Shown here: positions 1 to 8,121 of the stretch, in pieces
How the letters are laid out: each line of letters begins with the position of its first letter
How positions within the stretch are numbered: the first letter of the stretch is position 1
Assembly: GCA_964403525.1 (NCBI GenBank)
Contig: CAYOGE010000008.1
Span: forward strand, 35,849 to 99,848
From: JAJTGZ01 sp964403525
Lineage (GTDB): Bacteria > Planctomycetota > Phycisphaerae > Phycisphaerales > UBA1924
Reading direction: 5' to 3'
DNA length: 64,000 nucleotides
Notes under the pieces: model-generated
Seen by the model: only the letters and a program-made list of their open reading frames with translations
Databases searched by the model: none
Told to the model about the DNA's origin: nothing
Translations under genes and position numbers: made by a program

Positions 1-305
1 ACCACCGCGGGGAACGCGTGCAGACGCCCCTTGTCGTTGAGCACCTGGATGAACCGCACGGTGTTCTCGCTGATCTTCCCCAGCAGCATCCGGCCGATGC
101 TGTCAGAACGCTTCTCAACGCCGATGATGCGGCTGGCGAGAAACTCGTTGAAACGCCGGTCGCTGCGGGCCAGTTCCATCAGGCCCTCAAGCTCGGCGAG
201 CGTCTGCTCAACCGCCGCCTGACCACCCTTGGCGAAGGCAAGGTCAAACAGCGACTGGGCGTAGACGGTGGCAACGGCGTCGGGCTGGGATTCGATGAGC
301 GGCAT
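1..305 (-). CDS. atpH: ATP synthase F1 delta subunit, 3' end cut by window edge
   Basis: The delta subunit (OSCP homologue) sits on top of F1 and ties it to the peripheral b-subunit stalk. Reading the minus strand from the ATG at 303-305 gives about 101 residues starting MPLIESQPDAVATVYAQSLF, the usual start of the delta family, where an early helix carries an A-x-Y/L-F-A pattern. The rest, including the C-terminal domain, lies outside the window. It is the last visible gene of the atp operon and follows atpF by 129 bases, a larger gap than elsewhere in the operon. An in-frame stop lies upstream of the ATG, which limits the start choice. No strong Shine-Dalgarno is visible. Assignment rests on sequence style and on position after atpF. 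Confidence 0.88.
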   Translation of the reverse strand, partial: MPLIESQPDAVATVYAQSLFDLAFAKGGQAAVEQTLAELEGLMELARSDRRFNEFLASRIIGVEKRSDSIGRMLLGKISENTVRFIQVLNDKGRLHAFPAV

Positions 306-434
306 AGGGGGCTCGGGGGAAGAGGGCAAAGAGTCAAGAGATCAGACGAGTGGGTGAGCGGGAACAAGCGGCTGGGTGAGGTCCATGGCATCTCTTCTTG
401 CTGCCCTGGTCCCTCGAGCCCCTTTGCCTTCCCC

Positions 435-1037
435 TTAGTTCTTCATGCCGGCCAGGGCCTCGGAAACAAAGCGTCCCTGGTCGGCGCTGTTCACTTCGCG
501 CTGCAGGATCTTGCCGGCAACCGCCGTCGCCAGCGTCGCCGTCTGCGAGTAGACCTCGGCCAGCGCGGCCTTCTTCGCCGCGTCGATCTCACCGACGGCC
601 TTGGCCTTCATCGCGGCGAGCTCGGCGTCGGCCTTGACGCGCATCTCAGCGAACTGCACCTGCTGCTGGGCCTTGGCCTCGGCGATCATCTTCTGAGCCT
701 CGGCGCGTGCCTGGGCGAGGCTGGCCTGGTACTCCTCGAGCGCGGCCTTGGCCGTCATGCGGGCCGACTCCGCGGCCTCGATCTCGTTCTTGATCTTGTC
801 CGCCCGCTCGTGCAGGGCGCCGGCGATCTTCGGCCAGACGAACCGCGACAGCAGCAGCAGCACGGTCACAAAGACCACCAGCGACACCACCGCGGGCACG
901 ATGCCCTGCGCCGCCGTCGGCAGCACGCCCGCGGGCTCGATGTGCCCACCGGCCGCGTGCCCCGCGCCCTGGGCGGCTGCGTGCTCGGGCTCGGCGAAGG
1001 TTGCGGCGGCGATCGTGTTGAGCAGGGTGGTGATCAT
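435..1037 (-). CDS. atpF: ATP synthase F0 subunit b
   Basis: Subunit b forms the peripheral stalk that holds F1 against the a/c rotor. The 200-residue product has an N-terminal stretch of about 45 residues, one membrane helix around residues 45-65 (VVSLVVFVTVLLLLSRFVW), then a long charged, Ala/Glu-rich coiled coil (KIKNEIEAAESARMTAKAAL and onward), which is the classic b architecture. The segment before the membrane helix (TFAEPEHAAAQGAGHAAGGH) is longer than in E. coli, where the helix starts almost at residue 1; it may be an export signal or an extracytoplasmic extension. It lies between atpE and atpH in the standard bacterial order. Confidence 0.95.
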   Translation of the reverse strand: MITTLLNTIAAATFAEPEHAAAQGAGHAAGGHIEPAGVLPTAAQGIVPAVVSLVVFVTVLLLLSRFVWPKIAGALHERADKIKNEIEAAESARMTAKAALEEYQASLAQARAEAQKMIAEAKAQQQVQFAEMRVKADAELAAMKAKAVGEIDAAKKAALAEVYSQTATLATAVAGKILQREVNSADQGRFVSEALAGMKN

Positions 1038-1134
1038 TGGAGATGGCTCCGGCGGGGGATCAGGGTGCGGGGTTCAGCGGTCGTGCAATGACGGAATCGC
1101 GTGGCGCGCCGTCAGGCACGCCACGCGTTGATGA

Positions 1135-1437
1135 TTACTTGATGAAGCCGACCAGCAGGCCGACGACGACGGCGAAGAGGGTCGCACCCTCAACCAGCGC
1201 CGCCGCGAGGATCATGTTGGTGCCGATGGGGCCCTTGGCCTCGGGCTGGCGGGCGATCGACTCAACGGCACCCTTGCCGATGAGGCCGATGCCGATGCCA
1301 CCGCCAACGACGGCAAGGCCGGCGCCGACTGCGCCGAGACCCTGGCCGGTCGTCACGGGAAGCTTGGCAGCCTCCTGAGCGAAGGCGGGAGCCGCGGTGG
1401 CGGCGAGTGCGAGAGCAGCGAGGACGATCTTGTTCAT
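1135..1437 (-). CDS. atpE: ATP synthase F0 subunit c with a signal-peptide-like N-terminus
   Basis: Subunit c forms the proton-carrying rotor ring. The protein is 100 residues with the hairpin signature GKGAVESIARQPEAKG and the carboxylate helix containing LVEGATLF, where the Glu is the ion site. The Gln of the first helix and the Ser/Thr after the Glu that mark sodium-type rings are replaced by Ile, Gly and Ala, so proton coupling is likely. The first 21 residues (MNKIVLAALALAATAAPAFA) look like a cleavable Sec signal ending in AFA, before the helix proper starts at TTGQGLGAVGAG. The start at 1437 was chosen over an upstream in-frame ATG because AAAGG lies just before it. Total length exceeds the usual 70-90 residues because of this leader. 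Confidence 0.95.
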   Translation of the reverse strand: MNKIVLAALALAATAAPAFAQEAAKLPVTTGQGLGAVGAGLAVVGGGIGIGLIGKGAVESIARQPEAKGPIGTNMILAAALVEGATLFAVVVGLLVGFIK

Positions 1438-1503
1438 GCGAGACCTTTCAGAAAAACCGCACAAGGAGAATGTGCCCCGTCACGCGGGGCGGATGACCCG
1501 TCT

Positions 1504-2448
1504 TCACGCGTGCGCGTGCTCGTGGTCGTGGCCGTCACCGTGCTCGTGCTCACCGTGGTGGCTCAATTGGCTGATGAAGACGGTCGTCAGGAACATGAAG
1601 ACGAACGCCTGAAGGAGTGCAACGAACAGTTCAAGGAAGTAGATGGCAATGGCCGCGACCACCGAGACCACCGAGATCGACCCGCCGATCACCGAGTTCA
1701 GCCCGCCGCCGGCGAGCAGGGCGATCCCCTTCACCGCGAACATGAACAGCACGGCCACAAGGATGTGGCCCGCGGTCATGTTGGCGAACAGTCGAAGCGC
1801 GAGCGCCACCGGCTTGATCGCGGTGCCCAGGATCTCGATGGGGATCATCAGCGGCCACAGGTACCACGGCGTGCCCGCGGTGAGGTGCTTCACGTACCCC
1901 CCGACGCCCAGCTCGCGGACGCCCGCGATGTTGATGACGACCGCGGCGATGAACGCCAGCACCCCGGTGACGAAGATGTTCTGCGTCGCGGTCGCGCCCA
2001 GGATGCCCGTCACCCCCTCGCCGTGACCCTTGCCCATCGCCGCGTCGACGATGTGCGTCGCGTCGGTGAACGGCACCAGCCCCAGCAGGTTGTTGATGAG
2101 GATGAAGAAGAAGATCGTCCAAAGGAAGGGCATGAACGTCTTCGTGCGCGAGCCCAGCAGCGGCTCGGCCGTCTCGTCGCGCAGGTAGATGCAGATCACC
2201 TCGATCGCGTGCGCAAACGGGTTACGCGTCACGTACCGCTCCGAGCCCTCAGACTCGGCGCCGGTGGCGATCTTGCCCGCCGCCCACCACAGGACCACAA
2301 ACGTCAGCAGGCCCGCCAGCAGCAGCGTGCCAACGTGCGAAGACCACAGCCAGACACCGTGCATGCCGAACACGTCGGCCGACCAGAAGCCGGTGTTCAC
2401 AACGTGGTCGACGGGATTCTCATCAGCAAACGCGAGCGTGGTCAGCAT
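1504..2448 (-). CDS. atpB: ATP synthase F0 subunit a
   Basis: Subunit a supplies the two proton half-channels. The 314-residue polytopic protein contains the essential Arg in the helix IKPVALALRLFANMTAGH, the strongest family mark, and an earlier helix with FFFILINNLLGLVPF. The C-terminus is His-rich (HHGEHEHGDGHDHEHAHA), a tail not needed for the core function that may bind metal. The ATG overlaps the stop of the upstream atpI-like gene by one base, so the two are translationally coupled. The order atpI-atpB-atpE-atpF-atpH is the standard bacterial operon. Confidence 0.95.
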   Translation of the reverse strand: MLTTLAFADENPVDHVVNTGFWSADVFGMHGVWLWSSHVGTLLLAGLLTFVVLWWAAGKIATGAESEGSERYVTRNPFAHAIEVICIYLRDETAEPLLGSRTKTFMPFLWTIFFFILINNLLGLVPFTDATHIVDAAMGKGHGEGVTGILGATATQNIFVTGVLAFIAAVVINIAGVRELGVGGYVKHLTAGTPWYLWPLMIPIEILGTAIKPVALALRLFANMTAGHILVAVLFMFAVKGIALLAGGGLNSVIGGSISVVSVVAAIAIYFLELFVALLQAFVFMFLTTVFISQLSHHGEHEHGDGHDHEHAHA

Positions 2449-2924
2449 CAGTGTGCCTCGGAACCGGCGCTCGGAACAGCGCCGTCAGGTGTGTCGGTCG
2501 AACGATCGGTCGAGAGTCGGGCCAGGTTCTTCACGCCCCACGCGGCCTCGGCGACGATCGCCGCCAGCCCGCACGCGAGGAAGACGATCCAGAAAACCAT
2601 GCCGGTCGGCTTGCTCATCCCCCCAACGAAGTAGACCACAAGCGCCAGCGAGAGCGAGACCAGCATCCGCACCGTCGAGCCCGCCAGCAGCGCAACCGGC
2701 GCTGCAGCAGGCGTGCGGACCGCCGCGAACACGAACAGCCCAAGCCCCGCCGCCGCAGCCACGAGCACGCACATCGCACCCAGGGCCGCCGGCATCAGAA
2801 TCTGGGGGGAGCCCCCTTCGAAGCTCACCTGCGCCATCACCCCGCCAGCAAGGGCCGCGGCACAGAGCACAGCCGCCAACGTCAGCCACGCAAGCACCAG
2901 CAAACGCCCGGTCGGCAGAGCCAC
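2448..2924 (-). CDS. AtpI-like four-helix membrane protein of the ATP synthase operon
   Basis: This short membrane protein sits where atpI is usually found, directly before atpB with a one-base overlap. From a GTG at 2924 it gives 158 residues with four predicted membrane segments (around LLVLAWLTLAAVLCAAAL, ILMPAALGAMCVLVAAA, MLVSLSLALVVYFVGG and MVFWIVFLACGLAAIVAEA). AtpI-type proteins help assemble the c-ring or move Mg2+ in other bacteria; sequence identity to them is weak here, so position and topology carry the call. The frame stays open upstream to 3080 but without a membrane-type or convincing coding pattern. The start is uncertain and no clear ribosome binding site is visible. Confidence 0.7.
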   Translation of the reverse strand: MALPTGRLLVLAWLTLAAVLCAAALAGGVMAQVSFEGGSPQILMPAALGAMCVLVAAAAGLGLFVFAAVRTPAAAPVALLAGSTVRMLVSLSLALVVYFVGGMSKPTGMVFWIVFLACGLAAIVAEAAWGVKNLARLSTDRSTDTPDGAVPSAGSEAH

Positions 2925-3218
2925 GGGGCTTGGCTGGGCGAGTGTTGCAGTCGGGCTGGATGGGTGAACGGGGGTCAAGGGGGCCAAGTGTAGCGGTGGT
3001 GTAAGGGGTAGGGAAGGGGTCGCACGCGAGAACCTTGGCACCCTACCCGAGCGCAAACCGCCAGCCCGGCCCAGCCACATGGAACGGGGGGCGCTGTGGG
3101 GGTGGTGGTGGGGGTAGGGGGAGGGCGGAGAGTGCCAAAGTGGGCCCAGGCGCTCCGACCCGGGTGCTCGCGGGCCGCCAAACCCGATGAACTCAGCAAG
3201 TGGGCGAGAACACCGTGG

Positions 3219-3536
3219 CTACATCAACTTCCGGGCATCCTGCACAAACCTCAGCCCGCCGACCACGATCCCCGCCAGCAGTCCGCCCACCAGTGGCCAC
3301 GGCGCGGCCGATGGCGTCAGCCACGTCTGCACGCCCCAGCCGATGAGCCCAAGCGCAACCACCGCCAGCGCAAAGTTGCCGCCGATGGTGCCGATCCGCA
3401 CCAACTGCTCCATCGTGCCGTCGTCCTTGCCCGCCCGCCCGGGCGTCTGTTTCTTCTGCTCCACGCTCGGAAACTTCGAGCGATCGAGCGGGGCGCTCAG
3501 TTCATCGGGGATCTTCAGTCGCGGGTCATCGGGCAT
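3219..3536 (-). CDS. AtpZ/AtpI-family small membrane protein
   Basis: First gene of the atp operon. The 105-residue product has a hydrophilic, Lys/Pro-rich N-terminal half (residues 1-43) and two membrane helices (about 48-70 and 80-96) joined by TPSAAPWPLVG, ending in RFVQDARKLM. Two helices with a Gly-rich second helix are the pattern of the AtpZ/AtpI family, which works with AtpI in c-ring assembly or ion uptake. The ATG at 3534-3536 lies 78 bases from the divergent beta-helix gene at 3615, so the operon promoter should be in that gap. A much longer reading frame runs upstream, but it is antisense to the beta-helix gene and not credible. Confidence 0.75.
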   Translation of the reverse strand: MPDDPRLKIPDELSAPLDRSKFPSVEQKKQTPGRAGKDDGTMEQLVRIGTIGGNFALAVVALGLIGWGVQTWLTPSAAPWPLVGGLLAGIVVGGLRFVQDARKLM

Positions 3537-3614
3537 GGTGCACCTGAGGGTAGCGGATCGGTGCGAGCGATGGGAATCGCAACCGGGCAACCCGCCGCTC
3601 CGTACAGGTTCCGC

Positions 3615-4817
3615 ATGGAACACACGCCCCTCGACCGTCGGTTCCTTCTCGGTGGACTTGCCGGCGCTGTCGGCGCCTCGGCGCTGGCGGGTATCGCCAA
3701 AGCGGGAGGGGGCGGTCCTCTGAACCCGCCGGCAGGAGCGGTCGCACCGTCGGCCAAGCCGCTCAGCGAAGTCGAGCCGCGCACCGCCATCAACGCCGCC
3801 AACACCCCCGGCGACGCGACGAGCCAGTTCGTCATCTCGCAGCCCGGCTCGTACTACCTCACCGGAAACATCACCGGTGCCGCGGGCAGAAACGGCATCC
3901 TCATCACCACCGCCAACGTAACCGTCGACCTGCGTGGCTTCACGGTGTCGGGCGTTGCCGGGTCGCTGGTCGGCATCCTCGCCAATCTGAACACGAACGT
4001 GACGGTTCACTCCGGTGCGGTAATCGGCTGGGGCGCATCGGCCGTGCAGGTCGGCTCCTCGGCGCGCGTCTTCGACATCACCGCGCGCGGCAACGGCAGC
4101 ACGGCCATCCGTTGCATCGATGACAGCGAGGTGCGCAACTGCTCCACCGTCGGCGGCGCCGCCGGCATCGCCGTCGGCACCCGCGGCCGCGTCGACGGCT
4201 GCACCGCGTCCGGGAGCGCAGGCACCGGCATACAGACGTCCGACCTTGGCGTAGTGACCGCGAGCGCGGCGCAGGGCAATCAGCAGACCGGCATTTCCAT
4301 CGGTCGCGGCGGGATCGCCAGCTGCTGCACCACGGGGGGGAACGCGCTGGTGGGCATCAACCTCGGAGACGGCGCCTCGGCGATCGGTTGCACGGCGATG
4401 GAGAACAGCATCGGCATCCTCGCCAACCGCGGCGGCACGGTGCGAGCGTGCACGGTGAAGGACAACGCGACCAACGGGATCTCGGTCGACAACGGTTGCG
4501 TCGTCGCCGACAACACCTGCGAACGCAACGGCTTCGGCGGCAACGGAGCCGGCATCGCCATTACCGGCGCTGGCAACCGTGTCGAGGGCAATTCCTGCCG
4601 CGGCGCCGACTTTGGCGTCTACTGCGCTGCGCCGGCAACGGGCAACGTCGTCGTCCGCAACGTCTGCTCGGGGAACACCATCGACTGGCTCTTCGGAGCA
4701 AACAACATCTACGGGCCCATCGTTGACCGGCGCGCACCGGCATCGCCGCCGATGAGCGGCTTCAGCAGCGCTTCGACCGTCGGCACCGCCGACCCGATGG
4801 CGAACATCAGCCACTGA
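3615..4817 (+). CDS. Tat-exported right-handed beta-helix protein (family member 1)
   Basis: A 400-residue secreted protein of unknown function. The leader holds a twin arginine (LDRRFLLGG, residues 6-14) and a hydrophobic run to about residue 30, as in Tat substrates. Residues 34-115 are the module shared with four other proteins in this window (GPLNPPAGAVA, EVEPRTAIN, NTPGD, QPGSYYLTGNITG, then a DLRGF strand). Residues 115-370 are beta-helix rungs with Cys at 176, 196, 238, 259, 279, 302, 328 and 351, a spacing of 20-26 (one 42). The tail ends TADPMANISH, matching the other members. It stands alone between the atp operon and alaS, some 53 kb from its paralogues. There is no Shine-Dalgarno. 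It could be a carbohydrate-active or purely structural surface protein; no catalytic site is evident. Confidence 0.85.
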   Translation: MEHTPLDRRFLLGGLAGAVGASALAGIAKAGGGGPLNPPAGAVAPSAKPLSEVEPRTAINAANTPGDATSQFVISQPGSYYLTGNITGAAGRNGILITTANVTVDLRGFTVSGVAGSLVGILANLNTNVTVHSGAVIGWGASAVQVGSSARVFDITARGNGSTAIRCIDDSEVRNCSTVGGAAGIAVGTRGRVDGCTASGSAGTGIQTSDLGVVTASAAQGNQQTGISIGRGGIASCCTTGGNALVGINLGDGASAIGCTAMENSIGILANRGGTVRACTVKDNATNGISVDNGCVVADNTCERNGFGGNGAGIAITGAGNRVEGNSCRGADFGVYCAAPATGNVVVRNVCSGNTIDWLFGANNIYGPIVDRRAPASPPMSGFSSASTVGTADPMANISH

Positions 4818-4851
4818 CGCCCCAAGGCGCCGCACCCGCGGGCCGGCCGGG

Positions 4852-7800
4852 TCACACCGGGCACTTGCCCATCGCATAGGCCCGCGCAGCGTTGAGCGCT
4901 TCCTTCACCTTGGTCAGGTCCGTGCCGCCGCCTTGGGCCATGTCGGGCTTGCCGCCGCCACGCCCGCCGCATGCCGCCGCCGTCTCTTTCACCCAGTCGC
5001 CCGCCTTCAGCCCGCGCTTCTGCAGCGCATCGGGCACGGCGGCCACGATCGTCAGCTTCCCCTCCGACTCGTCGGGGCTGATCAGCAGCAGCCCGTGCCG
5101 CGGGCGCAACTCGCGGATCGTGTTCACCGCCGCGTTGAGCGCATCGCGGTCGCTCCCCGCCTCGATCGTGGTGATGATGCACGAATTCATCTCCCACTCG
5201 CTGCTGCTGGCGATCGACCGCGCGGCGGCAGAAACCTCGGCGGCGCGAGCGCCGGAAGCCGCCTTGCCCGCCTGCTTCACCTTCTCCTGCAGCGCCGCGA
5301 TCCGCGTGCGCAGCGCCTGCTTCACCGTCAGCGGAATCGTGAGCTGGTCAACCTCGGTCACCAGCGACTTTACCTCAGCGACGAACGCGTCGCCGGTGAG
5401 ACGCTCGGCCGCGTCGAGCCGGGCGACCGCCGCCTGGCCCGCAACGATCGCCGCCTTGGCGGGCACGCCCGCCAGGGCCGTGAGCCGGCGGATGCCCTTG
5501 GCGACACCCTCCTCACTCACCAGGCAGAAGGCGCCGATGTCGCCCGTCTTGCTCACGTGCACACCGCCGCAGAACTCCGCGCTGCTTTGAGTGGCGCCAG
5601 ACGCGTCAAAGAGGTGCTCGACCGTGCGACCGATCGACACCACACGCACCGGGTCCGGATAGGCCTCGCCGAACACAGCGCGCACGCCGTGGATCGTCTT
5701 CGCTCTGGCCAGAGGCACAAGGTCTGTATACACCGGGAAGTCGCTGTTGATCTGGCCAACGACGGTCTGCTCGATCTTCGCCAGTTCCTCGGGAGCAACC
5801 GGCTTCCCGTGGCTGAAGTCAAACCGCAGGCGGTCGTCGGCGACCAGCGAGCCCTTCTGCTCAACGCCCTCTCCCAGCGCCCCGCGCAGGCCCAGGTTCA
5901 GCAGGTGCGTCGCCGTGTGGTGCCCGCTGATGCCCGCACGCCGGTGGGGATCAACCTTCAGCAGCACCTCGTCGCCCACCTTGATGTCGCGCCGCACCAG
6001 CTTGCCCAGGTGCGCGACGTACCCGCCGTACGCGCGCGTGTCCTCGACGCGGAACTCGCCGCCGTTCTCGCGCCCGCCGCCGCGGGTGCCGCGGTCGTCG
6101 TCATCGTCGTTGGCGTTGGCCGCGCTGCCCCCGGCGGCGCGCAGCACCTCGATGCGCCCCGTATCGCCCACCTGCCCGCCCATCTCGGCGTAGAAGGGCG
6201 TGCGGTCAAGCACCAGCACGTAGCGGTTCAGCCCCGCCGAACTGGCGGACAGGTGCTCGTCAAAGTCCTTGCCGTTCCAGATCGCCTTGACCGTCGCGCG
6301 CACCTCGCGCCCGTGGAACTTGTCGGTGTCGTCGGTCGGCGCAATGTTCATCGCCTTCAGCCGGGCGATCGCGTCGCCGGTGAGCGCAAGGTCCCCCTGC
6401 TCGCTCACAAACTTGCCGCCGGCGCGGGCCTTCTCTTTCGCCTCCTCCATCAACTTCTTGAACGCAGCCTCGTCAACGTTGAGCCCGCGCTCCTCCGCCA
6501 TGAGCCTGGTCAGGTCGAACGGAAAGCCGTACGTGTCGTACAGCTTGAACGCGTCCTCGCCGGCGATGCCGCGCGCCGGCCCGAAGTGCTCATCCGCCCA
6601 GGTCGGCGTGATCTCGTCAACCTTGGCCGAAGCGACAAGCCGGTGCCCGTCCTTCTCGTGGATCGCAACCGTCCACCCGTCGGCGTCCTTGCTTGTCGAG
6701 ACCGTCTGGTTCTGCGCCTGGTGGTGTGGCGCCAGCCGGGCACGCGAAAACGCCCGCACCGACGCCTCGTCAAAGTGCACGATCCCGCGGTCGAGGGTTC
6801 GCGCGAAGCTCTCTTCCTCGCCCTTGATGATCTCGACGATCCGCCTGGGGTCCTTGCCCAGTTCAGGGAACGCCGGCGCCATCTGGTCTACAAGCACCGG
6901 CACCAGCGACGAGAAGAACCCCGTCTTCGCCCCCAGGCACTGGCGCCCGTACCGCACCGCGCGCCGCAGAATCCGGCGCAGCACGTACCCGCGCCCCTCG
7001 TTGCTGGGCGTTGCGCCGTCGGTGATCGCAAACGTCAGCGTGCGGATGTGGTCGGCGATCACCCGGTAGGCGGTGTCCTTGTTCCCCGCGTCGGCCGCGC
7101 CCAGCCGCCCCGTATACGCCGCCGCGTGCGTCGACCGCTCGATCGCGACAAACAACGGCGCGAACACGTCCGTGTCGTAGTTGCTGTTCACCCCGCGGAT
7201 CACGCTCACAAGCCGCTCAAACCCCATGCCCGTGTCAACGTGCCGGGCCGGCAGCGGCTTCAGCGAGCCGTCAACCTCGCGGTTGAACTGGATGAAGACG
7301 TTGTTCCAGATCTCCAGCACCAGCGGGTCGCCGGCGTTCACCAGCATCGCCGCGTCGCGCTTCCCCTGGCCAGAGGCCGTCACCCGGTCAACGTGGATCT
7401 CCGTGCACGGGCCGCACGGGCCGGTGTCACCCATCTCCCAGAAGTTGTCCTTCATGTTCCCCGGCAGCACCCGCGACGCCGGCAGGTACTTCAGCCACAG
7501 CTCGCGCGTCTCAAGGTCTGGCGCCATCCCCGTCTTGGTGTTGCCGCCGAAGTAGGTCGCGTAGAGCGCATCGGGGTTGATCCCGTAGACCTTCGTCAGC
7601 AGTTCCCACGACCACTCGATCGCCTCCTGCTTGAAGTAGTCGCCAAACGACCAGTTCCCCAGCATCTCAAAGAACGTGTGGTGATACGTGTCCTTGCCCA
7701 CATCGTCAAGGTCGTTGTGCTTGCCGCCCGCGCGGATGCACTTTTGGCTGTTCACCGCACGCTTGAGCCGGCCCATCGCCGTGCCGGGGTCGGCCTGACC

Positions 7801-7977
7801 CAGAAACAACGGCTTGAACTGGTTCATCCCCGCGTTGGTAAACAGCAGCGTCGGATCGTCCTGCGGCACGCACGGGCTGCTGGGGACGAACACGTGTGAA
7901 CGCGGAGCCGCCTTGAAGTAGTCGAAGAATGTGGAACGGACCTGTGCTGCGTGCATCTGAGAAGTGGAGGCGGGCAT
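4852..7977 (-). CDS. alaS: Alanyl-tRNA synthetase, long form
   Basis: Charges tRNA-Ala with alanine in the cytoplasm. The 1041-residue protein has the class II catalytic domain (FTNAGMNQFK, CIRAGGKHNDLDDVG, HTFFEMLGNWSFGDYF), the editing domain with zinc ligands HHTATH and CGGVH, and a C-terminal C-Ala region rich in Gly/Ala. It is longer than the usual 870-900 residues: one extra segment of about 70 residues lies before LYDTYGFPFDLT (about residues 395-470), and a second is a low-complexity Asn/Asp/Gly stretch near residues 612-640 inside the editing region. The start may instead be the Met at residue 8 (7956). It lies 145 bases downstream of the LptD-like gene on the same strand. Confidence 0.97.
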   Translation of the reverse strand: MPASTSQMHAAQVRSTFFDYFKAAPRSHVFVPSSPCVPQDDPTLLFTNAGMNQFKPLFLGQADPGTAMGRLKRAVNSQKCIRAGGKHNDLDDVGKDTYHHTFFEMLGNWSFGDYFKQEAIEWSWELLTKVYGINPDALYATYFGGNTKTGMAPDLETRELWLKYLPASRVLPGNMKDNFWEMGDTGPCGPCTEIHVDRVTASGQGKRDAAMLVNAGDPLVLEIWNNVFIQFNREVDGSLKPLPARHVDTGMGFERLVSVIRGVNSNYDTDVFAPLFVAIERSTHAAAYTGRLGAADAGNKDTAYRVIADHIRTLTFAITDGATPSNEGRGYVLRRILRRAVRYGRQCLGAKTGFFSSLVPVLVDQMAPAFPELGKDPRRIVEIIKGEEESFARTLDRGIVHFDEASVRAFSRARLAPHHQAQNQTVSTSKDADGWTVAIHEKDGHRLVASAKVDEITPTWADEHFGPARGIAGEDAFKLYDTYGFPFDLTRLMAEERGLNVDEAAFKKLMEEAKEKARAGGKFVSEQGDLALTGDAIARLKAMNIAPTDDTDKFHGREVRATVKAIWNGKDFDEHLSASSAGLNRYVLVLDRTPFYAEMGGQVGDTGRIEVLRAAGGSAANANDDDDDRGTRGGGRENGGEFRVEDTRAYGGYVAHLGKLVRRDIKVGDEVLLKVDPHRRAGISGHHTATHLLNLGLRGALGEGVEQKGSLVADDRLRFDFSHGKPVAPEELAKIEQTVVGQINSDFPVYTDLVPLARAKTIHGVRAVFGEAYPDPVRVVSIGRTVEHLFDASGATQSSAEFCGGVHVSKTGDIGAFCLVSEEGVAKGIRRLTALAGVPAKAAIVAGQAAVARLDAAERLTGDAFVAEVKSLVTEVDQLTIPLTVKQALRTRIAALQEKVKQAGKAASGARAAEVSAAARSIASSSEWEMNSCIITTIEAGSDRDALNAAVNTIRELRPRHGLLLISPDESEGKLTIVAAVPDALQKRGLKAGDWVKETAAACGGRGGGKPDMAQGGGTDLTKVKEALNAARAYAMGKCPV

Positions 7978-8121
7978 ATGCGGGCAGGATAGGTGTGGGG
8001 GGGTGAACCCGCCAAACCTCGGGCGAACAAATGACCAGATCGGCCCGCCCGCGCCGGTTATTCACAGCCCCCCCGGCTCGGTCAACCCGCACGCCCCCGC
8101 CCCGTTTCGCCCCTTGACCCG

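Noticed and set aside
18..2634. Long plus-strand frames across the atp operon (for example 18-1091 and 1510-2634)
   Set aside because: They are antisense to well-supported atpH, atpF, atpE and atpB and have Arg/Gly/His-rich, low-complexity translations typical of the opposite strand of GC-rich genes.
3537..4877. Minus-strand extension of the atpZ-like gene up to 4877
   Set aside because: It lies opposite the beta-helix gene with its clear Tat leader, and the family start MPDDPRLK at 3536 fits the small two-helix protein.
4933..7899. A 988-residue plus-strand frame across alaS
   Set aside because: It is the antisense of alaS, which is fully supported by catalytic motifs; its own translation is Arg/His/Leu-rich with no domain pattern.
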